Shown in pieces: positions 10,373 to 19,896 of a stretch of DNA of 64,000 nt. The DNA comes from JAEXOD01 sp043805435 (GTDB lineage: Bacteria > Bacteroidota > Ignavibacteria > Ignavibacteriales > Melioribacteraceae): contig JAZDHY010000119.1 in NCBI GenBank assembly GCA_043805435.1, forward strand, positions 38,020-102,019, given 5' to 3'. How positions within the stretch are numbered: position 1 is the stretch's first letter; every line of letters begins with the position of its first letter. A program made the translations under genes and the position numbers. The notes under the pieces are model-generated. The model was not told the origin of the DNA and did no database searches. It saw only the letters and a program-made list of their open reading frames with translations.

Positions 10373-10946
10373 TGAATTTATAAACCGTTTTGTTGAAGAA
10401 ATTACTTTACGTGTTGCTGTATTTGAAAACGGGATGCAGAACCATATTAGGAAAATGGACACCTTGCTTGAAAAGTATGAACAGCAATCGATTAAAATGA
10501 AAATTGAATTTGAAGAAGCTCTTGAAAAAACAGCATCAAAAATAATAGATGATTTTAGAATTGTAAGCAAAGCAGATGTAATACTTGCTGAGATAAAGCA
10601 ACTAAATACTATTCTCTTGATGAGTAAAGAATTCATGGAAAATAATATTGTGGCGCAAGGCAGCTTATTGGGCGAAATAAAGACTAATTTGCAATTTAAT
10701 ATATCTCCTGATGTCCAGCGAATTAAAGAGCAAGCATTAAAAAAAATAGATGAGCTATTAAGTAAAATTACTGAACTTAAAGACAATCACACTATTGCAT
10801 TTGAATTACAAGAGCTTAAAGAAGATAGCTTGAATATAATGGACATGTCTAAAAATAATTTTAAAGAAATAACCGATAAGTTGATAGTAATTGATGGGAA
10901 AATATCTGTCCCGGGTAGTAATAATTTTAATGATGCTTCTAAGTAA
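10359..10946 (+). CDS. small coiled-coil protein of the tubulin/vWA locus
   Basis: A 195-residue acidic, almost wholly helical protein with heptad-like spacing of Ile/Leu throughout, for example around KMDTLLEKYEQQSIKMKIEF and IKEQALKKIDELLSKITEL. It has no signal peptide or membrane segment, so it should be a soluble coiled coil. The ATG lies inside the end of the preceding gene (14-base overlap), which marks it as the last member of the tightly coupled run. A bridging or regulatory role in the tubulin-like assembly is an inference from position. No named family is recognised. Confidence 0.65.
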   Translation: MLNNDEFINRFVEEITLRVAVFENGMQNHIRKMDTLLEKYEQQSIKMKIEFEEALEKTASKIIDDFRIVSKADVILAEIKQLNTILLMSKEFMENNIVAQGSLLGEIKTNLQFNISPDVQRIKEQALKKIDELLSKITELKDNHTIAFELQELKEDSLNIMDMSKNNFKEITDKLIVIDGKISVPGSNNFNDASK

Positions 10947-11166
10947 ATGTATTTAATGTGATTGATATACAAATATTATTTGGGATTTAGATAATACTAA
11001 ACATGCATCAAAACAAAAAAAAGAAATAATAAATTATAATATTGATGTACACGTGAAATTATTTAAGGGATTCTTAAGGATACTAAAATAAGTGTAAAAC
11101 TGATTGTGTATTAATTTATTTATAATTCGTTTAATACAATTGTATAACTGATACCTTGGTAAAACT

Positions 11167-14100
11167 ATGTCTCAAGACCAGCAAAAGAAAACCACAAAAG
11201 TATCGTCTAAAGATGGACGAAAAATATCTGTAAATTATAACCCAAACGGTAAACCTGATACAATAAATGATACCACATACGGGGAAATTAGTTATAAGTA
11301 TGACATATTGGACAGAATAAAATCTGTATCGCATCCGGAACAAAAAACTATATTATTTGAATACGATAATGTTGGGAACCGTACAAAAATAACATACCCA
11401 ACCGAAAGGGTAGTTAACTATAAATATAACCATAATAACATTGTTATGGAAGTAAATACAGGTGTAAAAACAACCCAATTATTTTATGATAAATTAAATA
11501 GATTAATAAAAAAAAGACTTCCTAACGGGGTTGAAATAAGGTATGAATTTTACGAAGATGGACGATTAAACCATCTTGAAGTAGTAGACAAAAACAATGG
11601 TAAACTTGTTGATATGCGGTACAAATTTGATTTGGCCGGAAATTGTTTGGCAATCAATAAATCAGGAACAGCATTTCCAAAAGAAAAAAAAGTAAAATTT
11701 GTTTATGATGCAGAATACCGCTTAATAAAATCATCCGATACGATTGGGAATAAATGGGGCTATAAATATAATAGTGCAGGTAATAGAATTGAAAAAAAAG
11801 AGTTAATTATAAGCAAAAACAATACTAATTATACCAAAACAAATTACGTTTATAATAATAATATAATGTTAAAAGCAGGTGAGACAGAATATAAATATGA
11901 TAAAGACGGTTATTTGTTTATAAAAAAGAAAACCAATGAAGAAACAAAATATGGGTTTGACGAATATGGTTTGCTTACAAAAATAACATATTTAAATGGA
12001 ACTGAAGATACATATACCTATGATTATTTTGGGAGGAGAATATTTAAAAGAAAATTTAATGGAAATCTAATCCGCTATTTTTATGATGGGTATAATATAA
12101 TATGCGAATATGATAAACAAGAAATACTAAGGAATGAATATATTTATGATATGGGAGCCGATCGGCTGTTATGTATTATACGTAATGGTAACACTTATTA
12201 TGCAATATGTGATTATCTTGGTTCCGTAGTAGCACTAATTGACGAAACCGGAAAAGTTGCCACAACTTATGAATATGATCCATGGGGGCAAATATTAGAA
12301 ATTAATGGTGAAAATATTAATCCGTTTTTGTTTACAGGCCGGGAATGGGATGAAGAAAGCGGTTTATATTTTTATAGAAAAAGGTATTACGATCCGCAAA
12401 CAGGAAGATTTATAAGTAAAGATCCATTGTTAAAACTATTAAATGCGCCTGATAGTGTAAATCCATATATATATGTAAACAATAATCCGCAAAGTTATAT
12501 CGATCCGTTTGGGTTGTTGGATAATATGCCGGAAAATAAATCAACGTCAATGTGGTACAATTGGTTTAATCAAGGGATATTTCAACCTCAAAACAATTTC
12601 CAGGGAGCCGCAAGTTTTATAAGTGATGTTGGACAAAATTATTTAGGCACCTTGTATAAAAAAACGACTCCGGTTCCGGTTGGCGGATCAATTGGAATTC
12701 CTGTGTATAAATCGGCTGCGGCAAACAACATTGGAGGTTTTATAGGAACCACATTAAATGTAGTTGAATTTATACCCCATGTTATTAATTATAAAAACTA
12801 TTTTTCAAATCCTACCGATAGCGAAAATGCATTTTTAAGTCTTTCTCAAACCGCTGCTGAAATGGCCGGAAGTACATATGGTGGAACTTATGGTGCCTCT
12901 CAAGGATTACAAGCAGGTATTCTTTTAGCAACACTTTGTTCTCCAATTGGAGCTGTTGGGGTGAGTACCGCAATAGTAGTAACGTCTGTAATTGCAGGCG
13001 GAATGATAGGAGGTGCAATTGGAAGTGCAATAATGGGCAATATTAATAAATTTGCTGTGAATAATATTAGACAGGCAAATAATGTAGGGGGGATATTATT
13101 AAATCAGGCGGCAACATTAGTAACAGATCTGGAAGAAATTATTGGGGCCTATTGGGATAATAACATAGGCCAACTGGTATTGCTTGGTAAAAAAAATGGC
13201 AAACAGCTAAACGTTAATTTCCCGGTGATGGATTTAGACCATCTTATGGTTGCGTTGCGGGCGGTTTATACCGATGAAAGTTTGGGTGTAAGCATTGATC
13301 CTGCCGACTCATATCTAAAGAATGGAAATATACCTCCTAGCGGCACAAATATGAATGTCCGGTATCTTGGCAACACAAAGGAAACACAATTTGGCGCAAT
13401 ATTATTTGAAGCCGATCGTATATTAAAATGTTTGAGCCTTGGTGTTGATAACGTTGATAAAAAACCTGTGGTTTATAAAGTGCAAGGTTACAGAAATGAA
13501 ATTCAAATGCATTATGAACCCTCAGATTTTGTGCCTGAAATAATAAAGCTTTTTGATGAGTTTAAACGGGAAACAATAATAGAATACACAAATGCTGCAA
13601 AACAAAGTTCAAATGAACCCTCTGAAGAATTTATCAAAAAGTTTACCCATAGTTTAAATTATTTAGTTGAAACATTGAAAACTGAATATATTAATAAAAC
13701 AAATTACAAATCTTCAAAAGGAGGCAACACTTGGAATAGATACTGGTTTGAAATTGAAGATATGAAACTTGAGTTGGGTGCAAATGAATCAGCAGATAGA
13801 AGTGTTTTATTCTTTGGAAAGGCTTCTCTTAAAGTAAAAACGGAGTATATATCATCTCAAAAAAAACGAGAAATAAATAATATTAAACAGGATTTTAACG
13901 AAAGGTTCAATCAATTTTTTGAAAGGTTTAAGGATGATATTAAAATTAACTGCGGAAAATATTTAATAGAAACCGGATCCAGAGATTTAAGTAAAAAATA
14001 TTTAGATTTATTGATGATTTCGGTATACGGTTTATCAGCTATGTCGCAGGCTAAATATATTTCCTCTGTTACAGAATCAAAGGCCGAAGAATTTGCGCTT

Positions 14101-16401
14101 CATTTATCTTTAAACTTTGACAAATATGCTGAAAAAATTCCGGTTTTTGAAAGATTACGTGAAATAGCAAAAATAACCGCAATTGCAAAATGGTTAAAAG
14201 ATAGTGGTAAACCGATTGATCTTTCATTAATACATAATTATCAATTAATTAAAGTGCCAACACCCGATGTTACACCGGGGTTTAAAGCTTCCGAGGGAAA
14301 AAAATATTTTGATAACAATGTAAATATTATACAAAATTATTCAATTTATGGTGGTGTAAGTTTTGATTTTAAGTATCAAGCTAGAATAGATGATGCTAAA
14401 TCTAATACATTAAAAAAAGAAGCATTAAAAGGGAAACCCTTAATTCCGGTACCGGCATGGGACTTTGTGTTTGATGGAAATGTAATGCGGGCATTAACAT
14501 TTCCATTGACAAAAAACCAAAATAACTATAAAGTTACACATACAGATTATTCTTCAGGTTTAAGTGATAAATACCCTCTTGAATTAAAACGTTCGTATAA
14601 TTCATTTGATGTAAAAGATTCTCTGTTTGGAATGGGGTGGAAGCTGAATATCCCGTATAAAATTATTAACTTCAACAAAAAGAATAATTCCGATGTTTTA
14701 TTAATTGATGAATTCAATGCAATAACTTATAAATACCGTTATATAAAAGAAAAAAAAGCGTATTGTTTTGTGACTGATGAAAAAAGAGAAGGAAATGTTA
14801 TTAATTTCGCTTATGATCAATATAAGTTTATTAAAAAGAATATGTTTGGTGAATTTGTTTTTTATTCTAGCCAAAACTCGGTTTTTTATTTTAATAAAGA
14901 AGGATGCCTAATTGCAGTATCGGACGGTAAAAAAAGAAGAATTAAATATAATTACAAAAAGAACAAACTTACAGGCATGTCGGATACCAATGGAAATAAA
15001 TTACGTTTTATTTATGATAATGAAAACCGGATAAACAAAATTATTTGTTCGGACGGTAAAACACTTAACTATATTTATAATTCTTCCGGTGAACTTGTTC
15101 AAGTATATAATAGTGCTGTGAAAAAGGGAATATTTAACTATACGTATGATAATAAGCATTTTTTAATAAGCGTGTACGATGCTTCATCTAAAATACTTGT
15201 CTTAAATAATTATGATTCCTTGGGTGGGATAGTTAAGAAAAAACAAGATTCATTTACGGATGAAAATGGCAACCTAATAACAAGGTATTTTGATTATGTT
15301 AATAGATTGACTAAAACGGAAGATACGTTTGGAAACAAAACGGTTTATCAATATGATGGCAATAATTACCTAATCAAGACAACTTATAGGGATTCACAAA
15401 ACAGAGAAACTATTATTGAGCAAAATAAAGAAAATGGTATAATAAAGATAACTAATCCATTAAAAAGTGTAACACTATATGTTTACAACGAACTTGGAAA
15501 TCTTACATCAATAACTGATGCAAATGGTGATTGTTCTACTTTTAAATATGATGAAGAAGGAAATTTTACCATGGCAAAAGATGCGCTTGGTAATGAATGG
15601 AAACTAATTAATAATTCTAAAAACAAGCGGATAATAGAAGATCCTAATGGTAATAAAACCGAATATATATTTAACGTTCGGGAGCAATTAACCAAAACGA
15701 AAAATAAGAATTCTTCTGTTCGTTTATATTATGATAATAATGGGCAATTAATTAAAAGCAAGGATGGGAATGGTAAAGTATTCAGATATTTTAATAATAA
15801 CTCCTTTTCTAAACGAAGCAAGGGAAGATTTGTTGAGTTGTCTGCATGGTTCTTTGAAAGAGTTAATGGAACATTCATTGAGGGTATATTATCTCCTCTG
15901 CTTGGAAGCTCTTTGATTGTTCAAATGGCTTTGGCAATTGTGTTGGGTGGAATAATAGGTGGAGTGACTGAATATATTTCAACATGGTTTTCTTCAATAA
16001 CGGATGTAAATATTATTAGTTTGTTAATTACAAACACAAATATCATTCCTTCAATAATAATTGGTGCATTAGCATGTGCGGCGGCCTGTGGGTTTGTTGG
16101 TGCAGGAGCTGGTGCGGCAGTTGGCTCCTTAATAGGTTGGTTAATTGCAAGCTTATTCGAATCAATTTCGGATAAATATTTATCTGATAGATTTTATTTA
16201 ATTTCGAAGATAATTTCGTGGATTATTATTATGTTAGTAAGCTGGTGGATTGGAATATTAATGCAAAAGTTGTATGAGCGATTCATCCGCAGGTATAATT
16301 TGTTAAATAAAATTGTTACATATATAATTATTAGTCTTTTTGTTTTATCTGTATTGATATTAATTCATTCAATATTGGTATTTGCCATTAATACTCTTTA
16401 A
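11167..16401 (+). CDS. RHS/YD-repeat giant protein with permuted domain order and C-terminal membrane domain
   Basis: A 1744-residue protein. Residues about 20-300 are YD repeats, followed by the conserved RHS core end: DYLGSVVALIDETG, YDPWGQ, RYYDPQTGRFISKDP, and DPFGLL at residue 446. In ordinary RHS proteins a variable toxin follows this point and the chain soon ends. Here about 1300 residues continue: a Gly/Ala-rich hydrophobic stretch (about 515-630), a mixed alpha/beta domain with SIDP and FEADR motifs (about 640-800), a region resembling the start of an RHS shell (RSYNS then GMGWKLN, about 1140-1165), a second YD-repeat block (about 1220-1540), and several membrane segments (about 1570-1744). 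There is no signal peptide or PAAR domain. An in-frame stop six codons upstream fixes the start region. It lies 220 bases after the coiled-coil gene on the same strand. Confidence 0.85.
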   Translation: MSQDQQKKTTKVSSKDGRKISVNYNPNGKPDTINDTTYGEISYKYDILDRIKSVSHPEQKTILFEYDNVGNRTKITYPTERVVNYKYNHNNIVMEVNTGVKTTQLFYDKLNRLIKKRLPNGVEIRYEFYEDGRLNHLEVVDKNNGKLVDMRYKFDLAGNCLAINKSGTAFPKEKKVKFVYDAEYRLIKSSDTIGNKWGYKYNSAGNRIEKKELIISKNNTNYTKTNYVYNNNIMLKAGETEYKYDKDGYLFIKKKTNEETKYGFDEYGLLTKITYLNGTEDTYTYDYFGRRIFKRKFNGNLIRYFYDGYNIICEYDKQEILRNEYIYDMGADRLLCIIRNGNTYYAICDYLGSVVALIDETGKVATTYEYDPWGQILEINGENINPFLFTGREWDEESGLYFYRKRYYDPQTGRFISKDPLLKLLNAPDSVNPYIYVNNNPQSYIDPFGLLDNMPENKSTSMWYNWFNQGIFQPQNNFQGAASFISDVGQNYLGTLYKKTTPVPVGGSIGIPVYKSAAANNIGGFIGTTLNVVEFIPHVINYKNYFSNPTDSENAFLSLSQTAAEMAGSTYGGTYGASQGLQAGILLATLCSPIGAVGVSTAIVVTSVIAGGMIGGAIGSAIMGNINKFAVNNIRQANNVGGILLNQAATLVTDLEEIIGAYWDNNIGQLVLLGKKNGKQLNVNFPVMDLDHLMVALRAVYTDESLGVSIDPADSYLKNGNIPPSGTNMNVRYLGNTKETQFGAILFEADRILKCLSLGVDNVDKKPVVYKVQGYRNEIQMHYEPSDFVPEIIKLFDEFKRETIIEYTNAAKQSSNEPSEEFIKKFTHSLNYLVETLKTEYINKTNYKSSKGGNTWNRYWFEIEDMKLELGANESADRSVLFFGKASLKVKTEYISSQKKREINNIKQDFNERFNQFFERFKDDIKINCGKYLIETGSRDLSKKYLDLLMISVYGLSAMSQAKYISSVTESKAEEFALHLSLNFDKYAEKIPVFERLREIAKITAIAKWLKDSGKPIDLSLIHNYQLIKVPTPDVTPGFKASEGKKYFDNNVNIIQNYSIYGGVSFDFKYQARIDDAKSNTLKKEALKGKPLIPVPAWDFVFDGNVMRALTFPLTKNQNNYKVTHTDYSSGLSDKYPLELKRSYNSFDVKDSLFGMGWKLNIPYKIINFNKKNNSDVLLIDEFNAITYKYRYIKEKKAYCFVTDEKREGNVINFAYDQYKFIKKNMFGEFVFYSSQNSVFYFNKEGCLIAVSDGKKRRIKYNYKKNKLTGMSDTNGNKLRFIYDNENRINKIICSDGKTLNYIYNSSGELVQVYNSAVKKGIFNYTYDNKHFLISVYDASSKILVLNNYDSLGGIVKKKQDSFTDENGNLITRYFDYVNRLTKTEDTFGNKTVYQYDGNNYLIKTTYRDSQNRETIIEQNKENGIIKITNPLKSVTLYVYNELGNLTSITDANGDCSTFKYDEEGNFTMAKDALGNEWKLINNSKNKRIIEDPNGNKTEYIFNVREQLTKTKNKNSSVRLYYDNNGQLIKSKDGNGKVFRYFNNNSFSKRSKGRFVELSAWFFERVNGTFIEGILSPLLGSSLIVQMALAIVLGGIIGGVTEYISTWFSSITDVNIISLLITNTNIIPSIIIGALACAAACGFVGAGAGAAVGSLIGWLIASLFESISDKYLSDRFYLISKIISWIIIMLVSWWIGILMQKLYERFIRRYNLLNKIVTYIIISLFVLSVLILIHSILVFAINTL

Positions 16402-16971
16402 AATTTCTTTTTTTGTGTGTTATGTATGCGATGCTGAAGAGTTATATGATAGGGTATAATATTAATAATATTATATATGAATTTTAAACGAATTTTTTAA
16501 TGTTGAGAACAGCAAAATTTTTATGTTGTTTAGTTAAAAAATCTTCAACATTTCAAAATAATGGTGGTGCCGTATAACATCAAAATAAAATGTTACCGAA
16601 ATATGGGAATAAATAAGTCGTTAAGTTTTTAAAATACAATAACGCACCGATAGGCTCGTTATTGATTAAATGTGTTCGGCATGTACAATAACTAAGTAGT
16701 TCAAGTCTTTTACGAAATAGAATAGTAGTAATCATCAGTCGATGAAAAGGGTGTCCATCGTGAGGTGGAATTTGACAGAAGTTGTATTCAAAGGCACTAT
16801 TTGACGAACAGAAACTGCAGAAAAGGCGGGTACAAGTAAAACAAAACAAAGCCCTTATTCTTTTCCTCGTTTATTGGTTTAAGTGATTAAAAATATCAAT
16901 TTTTTAAGTTTCTATTACAAAATTAGGGCTAAATATATTCCAAGTGTTTTATAAACCACAATTAAAAATAT
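16402..16971. other. intergenic region with possible retroelement relic
   Basis: No convincing gene is present in this 570-base stretch. The part from about 16560 to 16860 differs in texture from its neighbours: less AT-rich, with structured-looking blocks near 16735-16825 (gtgtccatcgtgaggtgg, then acgaacagaaactgc). These remind me of the non-coding body of group II intron-type elements found in Bacteroidota. I cannot find a domain V hairpin or a reverse transcriptase frame, so at best it is a fragment. The open frame on the minus strand here is Cys/Phe-rich and looks non-coding. Confidence 0.2.
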
Positions 16972-17334
16972 TTACAAATTAAAATTCAATAAAATTTTAC
17001 TAATAACAATGTTAACAATTACGGCAAAACCTACACCAATAAAATTTACAACCAAATCGTAAGGATCATAAACATTTTGCATAATACCAAATCCATTTGT
17101 CAATTCAAATAATTCGAGTATTGATAGAGATAATAAAGCCAAAACATAATTGTTTAACTTGAGTTTTTTGGAGCCGATTTCAACTAAAAAGAATATTGCA
17201 AAAGAAATTGAAAAATTACCTAAATAACTTCTTACAAAATCGATATATTCTCCGGTATAAGATCTTTTTAATATAAGCCCAAAGACTCCAATAATTATCA
17301 AAACCAACTTAATTACTTTTTCTTTATCATTCAT
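16972..17334 (-). CDS. small multi-pass membrane protein, VanZ-like
   Basis: A hydrophobic protein of about 120 residues with four predicted membrane helices. The third loop and last helix read DPYDLVVNFIGVGFAV, which resembles the conserved Asp-(x)n-Asp-(x)n-Asn-x-x-Gly pattern of VanZ-like proteins, a family of small membrane proteins whose cellular function is mostly unknown. I chose the ATG at 17334 over a TTG at 17346. The gene stands alone, divergent in strand from the RHS gene and separated from the next minus-strand gene by a terminator. Assignment to the family is tentative. Confidence 0.6.
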   Translation of the reverse strand: MNDKEKVIKLVLIIIGVFGLILKRSYTGEYIDFVRSYLGNFSISFAIFFLVEIGSKKLKLNNYVLALLSLSILELFELTNGFGIMQNVYDPYDLVVNFIGVGFAVIVNIVISKILLNFNL

Positions 17335-17442
17335 AAAGCAGCTCAATTAAAATATTTATTTTTACATAATATATAAAACATTCGGTAAAAAGTACAATAT
17401 TTTTCTAAATATCTTGTGGAGTATCCAAACTATTTAAAACAA

Positions 17443-17467
17443 AACCGCCCCAATTTATGGGGCGGTT
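17443..17467 (-). terminator. rho-independent terminator of the coiled-coil/lipoprotein pair
   Basis: A perfect 9-bp stem, aaccgcccc paired with ggggcggtt, around a 7-base loop. Read on the minus strand it is followed by a T-rich tract (TTTTGTTTT). It lies 24 bases beyond the stop of the minus-strand gene ending at 17491. Confidence 0.85.
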
Positions 17468-17490
17468 CTGTTAATATCTAAAAAATAATT

Positions 17491-18768
17491 TTAAGTGTTT
17501 TTAATTTGGTTTATTTTTTTACTTTTTCCAACTACCATAACAATTAAAACAATAATAACCAGTACTAAAACACCAATAACAAGAACATAAATCCAATTAG
17601 GCATTGGTTCGCCAAGCGACTCGTGCCATTTATCTAATTTGTTATCAATATCGCTAATCTGGTCATTTGAAAGCATTTTATAGCGTGTTAAAAGAGGAAT
17701 CCATACTTCAGCAATATTTGCATTCCATACGCTGTCTGCAAACGTATTATAAGCGGCAAACAGTTCTTCGCTATTTTTTTGCTCAACATTTTTCATTTGT
17801 TTATCAATATAATTATTTACGGCAGTGTAAAATGATTCGCCGTCGTAAAATCTTTCTAAGGTTATATCTTTAATTCTAAATTGCACATCAACATTTTGCC
17901 AAATATTTTCGTTAATGGTGGAATCCCATTTTCTTAGCATACCATCAACAGCAGCAAGTTCGGCATCCTTTTCTTTTGGTGAAGCATAAACCTGGGCGAT
18001 TTTTGGACCAATTGCCGACCAACGTGAACGGAATTCGTTTTGCTCTTGTTTAAGTTCGTCTAATTGTGGTGTAGTGAAAGCACTTGATTCCATAAATTTA
18101 ATATTATCGCTAATCAACCGTTTAATATTATCCAACATATTAGAACTTTTAAACTTAACATATAATTCTTTTTTCTCTGCATCGTTCATGCTTTCAACAT
18201 TATGTTCTTTATCAAAAAACAAACTATTGGCTAATTCATCAATTAAGCTGTTACGTTTTTTTGAGTTTTCACGTAATTTGGATAATAACGATTTGAGTGA
18301 ATCAACCGTTTTTTTATCTTTTTTATTGCTTTCGCGTAAACTTACAACCTCACGTAAAGTAGTGTAATAATCTTCGCTTAATTTATTTACAAATTCCTTT
18401 AATTCTTCAAGTTTACCTTTTAAATCTGTAACTTCAACTTGTAATTCGCCAATTTGACCTAATTTGCCTTTAGCAACTTCAATTTTTTTGTTAATTTTTT
18501 CAAAAGTACTTTCAAATGTTTCAGGATATAAAGCTTTATCCAACAATGTTTTTTTTGCAATATATTTGTCTTTTAATGCAGCGGTTTGGCTTTCAAAATC
18601 CGGAATTTCGGTAACGCTTTGCGCTTTATCAATATCAGCCTCTAAAGTTTGAACGGCAGATTTGAAGTTTTTGGTAATTTCCAAGTCCGAACCTTGTGCT
18701 TTTATTTGAGTAAAAGATAAAAAAGCAACAAAGCTTAATAAAAAAGTAATAACAATTTTATTTTTCAT
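17491..18768 (-). CDS. periplasmic coiled-coil protein with signal peptide and C-terminal membrane anchor
   Basis: The start at 18768 is chosen because GGAGGT lies just upstream on the minus strand, giving a 425-residue protein. It begins with a cleavable-looking signal peptide (MKNKIVITFLLSFVAFLSF, ending near KAQG), continues as long Lys/Glu/Leu-rich helices with heptad character (about residues 25-190), then a mixed helical domain, and ends in a hydrophobic helix (about 394-418) followed by basic residues KSKKINQIK. The chain should therefore lie in the periplasm, held by its C-terminus in the inner membrane. It overlaps the 3' end of the lipoprotein gene by 11 bases, so both are one transcript. 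I recognise no family. Confidence 0.75.
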   Translation of the reverse strand: MKNKIVITFLLSFVAFLSFTQIKAQGSDLEITKNFKSAVQTLEADIDKAQSVTEIPDFESQTAALKDKYIAKKTLLDKALYPETFESTFEKINKKIEVAKGKLGQIGELQVEVTDLKGKLEELKEFVNKLSEDYYTTLREVVSLRESNKKDKKTVDSLKSLLSKLRENSKKRNSLIDELANSLFFDKEHNVESMNDAEKKELYVKFKSSNMLDNIKRLISDNIKFMESSAFTTPQLDELKQEQNEFRSRWSAIGPKIAQVYASPKEKDAELAAVDGMLRKWDSTINENIWQNVDVQFRIKDITLERFYDGESFYTAVNNYIDKQMKNVEQKNSEELFAAYNTFADSVWNANIAEVWIPLLTRYKMLSNDQISDIDNKLDKWHESLGEPMPNWIYVLVIGVLVLVIIVLIVMVVGKSKKINQIKNT

Positions 18769-19222
18769 TTTTACCTCCAACAATTCCTTCGTTAGTTAAA
18801 ACAATTGGGGTTCCGTTTTTTACCAATAATTCAATATTAGGTTCGCGTTGGTTAAAAGCAGGATTTTCAATTCCTTTTGTGTTAACTAAAATTTTATTGG
18901 TAAGTTTTAAACTACCTTCGGCAGCAACAAACACATAAACATTTTTAAAATTTGATGCTGTTAAAAAATAAAATCCTTTTTCGTTTCTTATAATATGAAC
19001 TTCGCTGCCGGCAAATTTATCGGCTGCTGCTGTTTCATCAAAAAACATGTTTTTAACATTAATTGTTACTGCGTAACGATTTTCCGTAATATTTCCACTT
19101 TCGTCAACTTTTAAGGCACTCTCAAGAGGCCATGCAAAGTTTACCGGAGTTAGTAGTAACGAACTGCAACCGGCAAAAAACGAACTCAATACAAAAAATA
19201 CGGCTAAAAATTTTAACCTCAT
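18758..19222 (-). CDS. lipoprotein of unknown function
   Basis: A 154-residue protein with a type II signal peptide: a basic start, a hydrophobic stretch, and a lipobox FFAGC with the acylated cysteine at residue 19. The mature part is short, beta-rich and soluble, so it should be tethered to the outer or inner membrane facing the periplasm. It is the first gene of a two-gene transcript with the coiled-coil, tail-anchored protein, whose start it overlaps, which suggests the two work together. No enzyme motif is visible and no family is recognised. Confidence 0.75.
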   Translation of the reverse strand: MRLKFLAVFFVLSSFFAGCSSLLLTPVNFAWPLESALKVDESGNITENRYAVTINVKNMFFDETAAADKFAGSEVHIIRNEKGFYFLTASNFKNVYVFVAAEGSLKLTNKILVNTKGIENPAFNQREPNIELLVKNGTPIVLTNEGIVGGKNEK

Positions 19223-19380
19223 TTTAACTCCATTTATATTAATTTAAATTTAAACAAAAAGTAAAAATACCTAAAACAAAATTTAACAAAAAAAATAGAT
19301 TTTTGTTAATTAAGTTTTAAAAACCACATTAATTTAATAATATATAAAAAATAATCATACAAACTAAAATAAAAAATTGG

Positions 19381-19800
19381 TTAAATGTTATTATTTATAA
19401 TTAAGGCAATGTTTTTTAATTCCTCCATGGTCGGTTTATCTGATTTTTCAATACGTAATTTGAAATTATCACCTTTATATCTTGGGATAATGTGCAAATG
19501 GCTGTGAAAAACCTCCTGACCTGCAGCAGCTCCGTTGGCAATAAAAAAATTTGTTCCTTGACATGTTACAACATTACTTTTTCGCAATGCTTTTTCAATT
19601 TTAATAGCCGTATTAAACAGATGGTTCCCTGTTTCTTCGTCATAATCTTTTGTTTCGGTAAAATGTTTTTTTGGTACAACTAATAAATGTCCCGGATTAA
19701 TTGGTGAAATATCCATAAAAGCAAATGTGAAATCATCTTCATAAACTTTATTTGAAGGTATTAGCCCGCTAATTATTTTACAAAAAATGCAATTTTCCAT
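19381..19800 (-). CDS. HIT-family nucleotide hydrolase/transferase
   Basis: A 139-residue protein of normal length for the histidine-triad family. The triad HSHLHII lies near residues 99-105; the central histidine forms the covalent nucleotidyl intermediate when the family cleaves nucleoside phosphoramidates or dinucleoside polyphosphates. An N-terminal CIFCK pair plus downstream histidines fits the zinc site found in many bacterial HIT proteins of the HinT/Hit branch. It stands alone on the minus strand, divergent from the DUF3078 gene, with about 95 bases between the two starts. The exact substrate cannot be told from sequence. Confidence 0.93.
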   Translation of the reverse strand: MENCIFCKIISGLIPSNKVYEDDFTFAFMDISPINPGHLLVVPKKHFTETKDYDEETGNHLFNTAIKIEKALRKSNVVTCQGTNFFIANGAAAGQEVFHSHLHIIPRYKGDNFKLRIEKSDKPTMEELKNIALIINNNI

Positions 19801-19896
19801 TTTATTCCTTAAATTTTATTTGTAATATTAAAAAATAATTAAAATGAATTAAATAAGCACTAAATATAATCAAAAAGTAATTTTAATGAGGAAAAT

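Noticed and set aside
16580..16849. Open frame of 89 codons on the minus strand
   Set aside because: Cys/Phe-rich composition without domain likeness, lying across sequence that looks like structured non-coding relic.
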